64,000 nucleotides of DNA from Dysosmobacter acutus (GTDB lineage Bacteria > Bacillota > Clostridia > Oscillospirales > Oscillospiraceae): assembly GCF_018919205.1 (NCBI RefSeq), contig NZ_JAHLQN010000001.1, positions 2,728,001 to 2,792,000 on the forward strand. The letters are read 5' to 3'. Under the pieces are notes generated by a model. That model searched no databases. It saw only the letters and a program-made list of their open reading frames with translations, and was not told where the DNA came from. The position numbers were made by a program, and so were the translations under genes. Below, piece after piece: positions 59,302 through 64,000 of the stretch. The stretch's first letter is position 1. Every line of letters begins with the position of its first letter.

Positions 59302-59514
59302 ATGGCATATTCCAGGAAAGAGCTGGCGGAGGCAAAGCGGCAGATCGACTCAACGCTGCACAAATTGAGAGGGGTCGTCAAAACGCTGGAGGCAAAAGAG
59401 CAGCCCCATAGATACCGGTCTCAGATCACGCTTGCAAAAAGGCGGATAACGGCCTTTGAACTTGCAAACCATCTGATCGGGGAGGCGCTTCAATCCTCCT
59501 CCGCTGACAAATGA
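59302..59514 (+). CDS. Small conserved clostridial protein of unknown function
   Basis: A 70-residue charged helical protein. The pattern YSRKELAEAKRQIDSTLHKL, KTLEAKE and RYRSQITLAKRRITAFELAN looks like a family seen in many clostridial genomes, from memory and without a known role. GGAGAGG precedes the ATG at 59302; a longer frame upstream crosses the rpoB promoter and is rejected. A perfect palindromic terminator follows. Confidence 0.75.
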   Translation: MAYSRKELAEAKRQIDSTLHKLRGVVKTLEAKEQPHRYRSQITLAKRRITAFELANHLIGEALQSSSADK

Positions 59515-59521
59515 CTGCAAC

Positions 59522-59567
59522 AAAAAAGCTCCGGGAAGGGCCGATCGGCCCTTCCCGGAGCTTTTTT
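59522..59567. terminator. Perfectly palindromic bidirectional terminator
   Basis: All 46 bases form one palindrome: A6 at one end, a GC-rich core (CTCCGGGAAGGGCC and its complement) and T6 at the other. It works on both strands and serves two convergent genes. Confidence 0.92.
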
Positions 59568-59606
59568 CACTATGGCGCCCTGAATCCAGGCGTTTTGCAC
59601 CATCTG

Positions 59607-59786
59607 TCAATCGTACAGCTTCTCGTCCTCGTAGTCGTCATACTCCGATTTACGGCTCAGCCGGCATTTTACATGTTTACAACCCTCGCCGATGTCGCTC
59701 CAGCTGCCCACGATCAGGCAGACGATCGCCGCAAGACCCAAGCTGGCCGCAATGATCTTCAATACGAAACGGGCAGTCTTGTTCAT
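59607..59786 (-). CDS. Small single-pass membrane protein
   Basis: A 59-residue protein with one membrane helix (about residues 7-28) and a soluble tail with two cysteines (GCKHVKCRL) and an acidic end (YDDYEDEKLYD). Unrecognised. GGAGG lies seven bases before the ATG at 59786. Short length makes the call less sure, but the ribosome site and helix support a real gene. Confidence 0.6.
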   Translation of the reverse strand: MNKTARFVLKIIAASLGLAAIVCLIVGSWSDIGEGCKHVKCRLSRKSEYDDYEDEKLYD

Positions 59787-59905
59787 AGCCACTCCTCCTG
59801 TTGTCCATTCAACTGCTCCTCCTGAGCTTCCTGTTTGATGATTCAGTATACACGATTTTTACCGAAATTACAATCATTTTTTCGCGTCCGCCGCCCTTTC
59901 TCCCG

Positions 59906-60268
59906 TTATCGCGCGGGGACGATCTCCAGCCAGTATCCGTCGGGATCGGAGATAAAGTAGATTCCCATGTCCGGATTTTCAAAGCACACGCAGCCCATCC
60001 GGCGGTGCTTTTCCAGCGCGGCCTCAAACTCGTCGGTGCGAAAGGCCAGATGGAACTCATTTTCCCCAAGGTCATAGGGCTGGGGATGGGCCTCTATCTC
60101 CGTCAGTTCCAGCTGGTGGGTGCTTTCGGGATTGCTGAGGTAGACGATGGTGAAGCCCTCCCCCTTGATCCGGCGCACCTCCTCCAGCCCAAGGGCTTCT
60201 TTGTAAAAGGGAAGGCTTTTGGCCAGGCTGGCCACATTCAGGTTGTTGTGTACCATTTGAAAGCGCAT
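59906..60268 (-). CDS. Glyoxalase/VOC-superfamily protein (lactoylglutathione-lyase-like)
   Basis: A 120-residue VOC-fold protein with two beta-alpha-beta-beta-beta units. Metal ligands are in the expected places: His7, Glu54, His73 and Glu115, as in glyoxalase I, and FYKEALGLEE and FISDPDGYWLEIV are typical. It may detoxify methylglyoxal-type adducts; other VOC activities are possible. It lies 17 bases after the glycosyltransferase gene. Confidence 0.85.
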   Translation of the reverse strand: MRFQMVHNNLNVASLAKSLPFYKEALGLEEVRRIKGEGFTIVYLSNPESTHQLELTEIEAHPQPYDLGENEFHLAFRTDEFEAALEKHRRMGCVCFENPDMGIYFISDPDGYWLEIVPAR

Positions 60269-60285
60269 TGCAGATTCCTCCTTTT

Positions 60286-61401
60286 TTAAAATAGGGACCG
60301 CTGCCGGTTCGTCACATAGTCCATGATCTCCCCGGCCGCCTGTTTGCTGATCTCCCGCCTCTGGCAGGCCTTCATGGTCTCCCGGGCGTCCTGGTCCTCC
60401 AACAGCAGCTTTGCCTGCCGGGCAATGTTCTCCGGCTCCGTGGCAAACCGGGCCAGGCCGTGGCTGGTGAAAAAGTCCACATTCTCCTCCTCCCAGCCGG
60501 GGATCGGGGTGGTGAGCACCGTGGGGATTTCACACACAGCGGACTCCGTGGTGGAAAGCCCGCCTGGCTTGGTGATGAGCACGTCGGATGCGTCCATATA
60601 AAGCGGCACCTCGCGGGTGTAGTCCAGCACGGTGACGGCGCCATCATACTCCAGGCGCAGTGTCTCCTTCAGTTTTTCGTTGTTGCCGCCCATCACAAGG
60701 ATCCGCGCTTTTCTGCCCAGCATCCGATACAGCGCAAGCACCTGGCCTTCCGCGTCCCCAAAGCCCATGGAGCCGGTCATCACCAGTACGATCTTCCCCT
60801 CCTCCGGCAGCTTCAGGATGCGCCTGGCCTCCGCCTGGGGGAGGCGGGTCACGAACTGCTCCACCACCGGGATGCCCGTGGGCACGATGCGGGAAAAGGG
60901 CGCACCGGCCGCAAGAAACTTTCCCCGCAGCGCCACATGGGGGATAAAGTATCCGTCCATCTCCGTCTCGTGGACATAGGGGGCGCAGCTGTAGTCCGTG
61001 GCCACAAAATAGGCCGGTAAGTCGCGGCAGATGTGCCTTTTGAGGTGGGTCATGGTCAGCGCCGGAAACACATGGGTGGCGATGACCGCGTCGTAGCGGC
61101 GCTCGCTCAGGTATATCCACAGCTTGTCCGCGTATCTGGCGTTGGCCCGGTAGCAGCCGGAGGGTTTTTCCCGCCAGGCGTCCTTCTCTGCCAGGTAGTT
61201 TCCAACCTCAAAGAGATAAGGCGCATGAAGGGCGCCCTGGATGTGGATTTCAGAGATGGCCCGGGACTTCCAGGGCGCGTCAAGGGAAAGTGCATCCACC
61301 ATATCCCCTTCAATCCCCCGGCGGCGGGCCTCCTCCAATATGGCGCGTCCCGCGGAATTGTGCCCTGCGCCGTTGTTGCTTGATAAAATCAAAAGCTTCA
61401 T
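60286..61401 (-). CDS. Processive glycosyltransferase (UgtP/MGDG-synthase-like, GT28)
   Basis: A 371-residue membrane-associated glycosyltransferase that likely adds a sugar to a lipid, such as diacylglycerol. The N-terminal GAGHNSAGRAI is the MGDG-synthase motif and the C-terminal donor site contains TKPGGLSTTES. Length fits the diacylglycerol glucosyltransferase group. It begins within the last codons of the acyltransferase-like gene (four-base overlap), so both products are made together. Lipid acceptor and sugar donor are inferred. Confidence 0.88.
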   Translation of the reverse strand: MKLLILSSNNGAGHNSAGRAILEEARRRGIEGDMVDALSLDAPWKSRAISEIHIQGALHAPYLFEVGNYLAEKDAWREKPSGCYRANARYADKLWIYLSERRYDAVIATHVFPALTMTHLKRHICRDLPAYFVATDYSCAPYVHETEMDGYFIPHVALRGKFLAAGAPFSRIVPTGIPVVEQFVTRLPQAEARRILKLPEEGKIVLVMTGSMGFGDAEGQVLALYRMLGRKARILVMGGNNEKLKETLRLEYDGAVTVLDYTREVPLYMDASDVLITKPGGLSTTESAVCEIPTVLTTPIPGWEEENVDFFTSHGLARFATEPENIARQAKLLLEDQDARETMKACQRREISKQAAGEIMDYVTNRQRSLF

Positions 61402-61901
61402 GAAGTTCCTCCCTCCCGTCTCCGGGCGGTTTGATAAAGCCGCGCCAGGCGCGGCCGGTTATAGCGCTGAATCATGATGAAGGGCAGGTTGGAAATGCCG
61501 TAGAGCGCCGCCGCCCAGATGCTCAGCGGCGGCTCCATGGTCACAAGCATCACCGGGCTCACCACAAGAAGCAGCCAGTGGGTCAGCTCCGCCACGCAGG
61601 TCTCCTGGACCAGCCGCAGAAGATGGGCGGCGGAGCGGTCCCCGCCTAACTTTTTCCGCACGGTGGATTTGACGAACCTGCTCTTGTCGGGCAGGCGGTC
61701 CTTCCATTTTTCAATCTTCAGCCTCGTATAGAATTTCCCATTTTCCTCCCAGCTATAACTGCGGTAGGGGAACCGGTCATAGTGAAACCGGTCCCGGGGA
61801 AGCGACTCGCCGAAAAAGTGCATGAAAACGCCCACAGCGGCCACGGTCAGCACAAAGTGTCCAATCTGGCGTTTCAGCAAGCTCCTCACCCTTTCCCTCA
61901 T
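61398..61901 (-). CDS. CrtO-like glycosyl-4,4'-diaponeurosporenoate acyltransferase family protein
   Basis: A 167-residue membrane protein with a helix near residues 15-32 and another pair near 105-145. Its motifs FPYRSYSWEENGKFYTRL, KIEKWKDRLPD, ETCVAELTHWLL and IQRYNRPRLARLY match the family of CrtO, which in staphylococci attaches a fatty acid to the sugar of staphyloxanthin. No carotenoid genes are in the window, so a different glycolipid is the likely target. It overlaps the glycosyltransferase gene by four bases. Confidence 0.8.
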   Translation of the reverse strand: MRERVRSLLKRQIGHFVLTVAAVGVFMHFFGESLPRDRFHYDRFPYRSYSWEENGKFYTRLKIEKWKDRLPDKSRFVKSTVRKKLGGDRSAAHLLRLVQETCVAELTHWLLLVVSPVMLVTMEPPLSIWAAALYGISNLPFIMIQRYNRPRLARLYQTARRREGGTS

Positions 61902-62122
61902 TGGTTTGCGTCAATCAGCCGGCAGAACGCCGGCCTCTGTATTTCGAGGCACGGACCGCCCCGACCCATGCCGTAAAAGCAGCTTCAAGCATTGCTTTTC
62001 ATCATATCAAATCAAGCGGCCCTTTTCAATCCAAATCGCTTCTTCCTCTTCACGCGTCTCCGGCAGAGCCGGAATCATGCGCGTAAAAACAGCGTGAGCC
62101 GCTATTTTTCTTGCAGAGTGAA

Positions 62123-62151
62123 TTGCATCATTTGTAAAAGGGTGGTAAACT
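62123..62151 (+). promoter_or_regulatory. Promoter of the MATE gene
   Basis: -35 TTGCAT (62123-62128), 17-base spacer, -10 TAAACT (62146-62151), about 20 bases before the ribosome site. Confidence 0.6.
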
Positions 62152-62178
62152 GAAAGAAAAAATAAAAAGGATAAGAAG

Positions 62179-63594
62179 ATGGAAAAGGAAGAGAAGGTAA
62201 AAACTTACGAAATGGATATGTGCACCGGCGTTGTCTGGAAAAAGATGCTGGTGTTCGCATTTCCCCTGGTGTGTTCCAACGTGTTGCAGCTGCTGTTCAA
62301 CGCGGCGGACATTGTGGTGGTGGGCCGGTTCGCCGGCGACAACTCGCTGGCGGCGGTGGGCTCCAACTCCTCTTTGATTCACCTGCTCATCAACCTCTTC
62401 GTGGGTCTCTCCGTGGGCGCCAATGTGCTGGCCGCCCGCTCCTTTGGCTCCCACGACGACAAAACGCTGGGCGAGGTTGTCCACACGGCCATGCTCATGA
62501 GCATTGTCAGCGGCCTCTTTCTGGCTCTGGTGGGCTCCCTTGGCGCCCGGCAGGTGCTGGTGTGGATGAAGACGCCGGATGAGGTGCTGGGCCTGGCCGC
62601 CCTCTACCTCCGGATTTACTTTTTGGGCATGCCCGCCACCATGATCTACAACTTCGGCAGCGCTCTGCTCCGGGCGGTGGGCGACACCAAGCGGCCGCTG
62701 AACTATCTGACGGTGGCCGGCGTGGTCAACGTGGTGCTGAACCTGTTCTTCGTCATTGCGCTGCATCTGGACGTCGCGGGCGTGGCCATCGCCACCGTGG
62801 TCTCCCAGTGCATCTCCGCCTTTTTGGTGATGCGCTGCCTGATGCGGGAGAGCGGCGGCATCCGCCTGGATCTCAAGCTGCTGCGCATCCACAAGAGGAG
62901 CTTTCTTCAGATCATCAAGATCGGACTGCCCGCCGGGTTCCAGGGGATATTGTTCTCCGTTTCCAACGTGGTCATCCAATCCTCCATCAACACCTTCGGC
63001 GAGGTGGTAATGGCCGGCAACTCCGCGGCCAACAACATTGAAAATTTCGTCTACTTTGCCATGAACGCCTTTTATCAGGCCTCCATCTCCTTCACGGGCC
63101 AGAATTTCGGCGCCGGGCAGTATAAGCGGATCTACCGGATTCTGCTTGCCTCCCAGGCCTTTGTGGTGATCCTTGGCGTGGTGTTTGGAAATTTGGTGTA
63201 TCTCTGCGGCACGCCGCTGCTTCAGATTTACAGCAAGAGCCCCGCTGTCATCGCCGCGGGACTGGACCGCATGAAGATCATCTCAAGGACCTATGCGCTG
63301 GGCGGAATGATGGATGTGATGGTTGGCTGCCTGCGGGGCATCGGCTACTCCGTCATGCCCATGATCGTCTCTCTGGTGGGATCGTGCCTGCTGCGGCTGG
63401 TGTGGATCTCCACAATCTTCCAGATTCCCCAGTATCACACCATTGAAACCGTGTATATCTCCTATCCCATCACCTGGGCCATCACCTTGACCGCCCACAT
63501 CCTCTGCTTCCTGTGGGCCATGCGCCGTCTGGAGCGCCGCGCCGCCCAGCCGGATGATCCGAACGAGCCGGAGCCGCCGGTACTGGACTCCTGA
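62179..63594 (+). CDS. MATE family efflux transporter
   Basis: A 471-residue membrane protein with 12 helices in two MatE halves. The motifs FAFPLVCSNVLQLLFNAADI and VVGRFAGDNSLAAVGSN in the first half and AGNSAANNIENFVYFAMNAF in the second mark the clostridial MATE group. Such carriers export drugs or metabolites using sodium or protons. AAAAGGA precedes the ATG. A strong terminator follows; it is a single-gene unit. Confidence 0.92.
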   Translation: MEKEEKVKTYEMDMCTGVVWKKMLVFAFPLVCSNVLQLLFNAADIVVVGRFAGDNSLAAVGSNSSLIHLLINLFVGLSVGANVLAARSFGSHDDKTLGEVVHTAMLMSIVSGLFLALVGSLGARQVLVWMKTPDEVLGLAALYLRIYFLGMPATMIYNFGSALLRAVGDTKRPLNYLTVAGVVNVVLNLFFVIALHLDVAGVAIATVVSQCISAFLVMRCLMRESGGIRLDLKLLRIHKRSFLQIIKIGLPAGFQGILFSVSNVVIQSSINTFGEVVMAGNSAANNIENFVYFAMNAFYQASISFTGQNFGAGQYKRIYRILLASQAFVVILGVVFGNLVYLCGTPLLQIYSKSPAVIAAGLDRMKIISRTYALGGMMDVMVGCLRGIGYSVMPMIVSLVGSCLLRLVWISTIFQIPQYHTIETVYISYPITWAITLTAHILCFLWAMRRLERRAAQPDDPNEPEPPVLDS

Positions 63595-63597
63595 GCA

Positions 63598-63624
63598 AAA
63601 AGCCGCCCCGGCCGGGCGGCTTTT
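63598..63624 (+). terminator. Terminator of the MATE gene
   Basis: An 11-base stem (AAAAGCCGCCC / GGGCGGCTTTT) with a 5-base loop, followed by CTTTTT. Confidence 0.9.
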
Positions 63625-63745
63625 CTTTTTCCACGTCTGATCCGCCCCTTGGCGGCGAACGAAAATCAACTGCAAAAACAACATCCTGCGCCATCGCTAA
63701 CTGCCAAAAGGCTGCGGCGGACAGGCCGCGGGACGCGCACCCGGC

Positions 63746-63970
63746 TCACCATTTATGCCTGCAATTTTTACACTGAAACCGGGCCTGCCCCTTTGTGCTG
63801 GCATAGCCGAAGAAAAAAGACCTCATGCCCCGCACCGCTGGATCGATGGGTTCCACACACGCGCTGCCGCACTTTGGGCAGCAGAGCGCGCCCTCACTTC
63901 CCGCCTCCGGCGCACACCGGCCGGATTCCGGCAGCATCTCCCCGTCCCGCTTTTCCCGATCGTCTCCCAT
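63746..63970 (-). CDS. Small zinc-ribbon protein
   Basis: A 74-residue protein with two cysteine pairs, Cys31/Cys34 (CPKCGSACVE) and Cys67/Cys70 (CKNCRHKW), a split zinc ribbon. Between them is a short hydrophobic, glycine-aromatic stretch (RSFFFGYAS). The N-terminus is acidic and variable. GGGAGG precedes the ATG. Function unknown; the last 30 bases of the window contain nothing recognisable. Confidence 0.65.
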   Translation of the reverse strand: MGDDREKRDGEMLPESGRCAPEAGSEGALCCPKCGSACVEPIDPAVRGMRSFFFGYASTKGQARFQCKNCRHKW

Positions 63971-64000
63971 TGCAGCCTCCCTTCGCGGCTTTGCCGCGTT

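Noticed and set aside
62128-62979. A 283-codon leftward frame opposite the MATE gene
   Set aside because: His/Gln-rich antisense shadow of a clear membrane transporter.

Overview
The window looks like a chromosomal segment of an anaerobic, spore-forming, high-GC member of the Clostridia, most like the Oscillospiraceae (Oscillibacter/Flavonifractor type). This is inferred from a SpoVAF-type germination protein, a rubredoxin and a clostridial ferredoxin, a low-GC Gram-positive gene order (rpoB-rpoC, rplGB-rpsL-rpsG-fusA-tuf, plsX-acpP-rnc, ftsE-ftsX-M23 peptidase), GGAGG-type ribosome binding sites and consensus TTGACA/TATAAT promoters. Most of the sequence is GC-rich (roughly 60 percent by eye); the first 11 kb is visibly more AT-rich. 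No rRNA, tRNA, CRISPR array, phage or complete insertion sequence was found.

Region 1 (1-11.2 kb, all leftward) is an accessory catabolic island: an ornithine-cyclodeaminase-family enzyme and an MFS transporter, then an M29-like enzyme, a peptide-binding lipoprotein, a complete dipeptide/oligopeptide ABC transporter, a nitroreductase, a small unknown protein, an Asp/Glu/hydantoin racemase-family enzyme and a PepD dipeptidase cut by the window edge. Two promoters, each with a dyad, control it, and no regulator gene lies inside. Region 2 (11.3-20.9 kb) is a mixed stretch: two alpha/beta hydrolases, an XRE regulator with a DUF3169 membrane protein and a multi-site operator, a broken MerR/TipAS-like regulator, spoVAF behind a forespore-type promoter, a zinc-ribbon protein, a DUF2156-GNAT fusion, and a DegV protein divergent from a MarR regulator with FabT-like boxes between them.

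Region 3 (21.0-28.3 kb, leftward) is one phosphate operon, pstS-pstC-pstA-pstB-phoU, followed by an HD-domain protein and a PhoP/PhoR two-component system, with TTTACA repeats upstream of pstS. Region 4 (28.4-45.8 kb) holds rubredoxin and ferredoxin, rnc, acpP, plsX, trmFO, topA, dprA, a SpoU-type methyltransferase, lysS, greA, an unknown gene lying just behind a terminator, an M23 peptidase, ftsX, ftsE, a CdaR-type regulator, an RsuA-type pseudouridine synthase and a DUF4830-like protein.

Region 5 (45.8-59.2 kb, leftward) is the translation/transcription core: tuf (own promoter), fusA, rpsG, rpsL, rplGB (own promoter), a small lipoprotein on the opposite strand, then rpoC and rpoB behind their own promoter and a roughly 200-nt leader. 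Region 6 (59.3-64 kb) has a small conserved clostridial protein, a small membrane protein, a glyoxalase-fold protein, a UgtP/MGDG-synthase-like glycosyltransferase overlapping a CrtO-like acyltransferase, a MATE exporter and a zinc-ribbon protein. The least-explained systems are the peptide island with its two dyad-bearing promoters, the glycosyltransferase-acyltransferase pair, the DegV/MarR divergent control region and the terminator-gated unknown gene near 39.3-40.0 kb.
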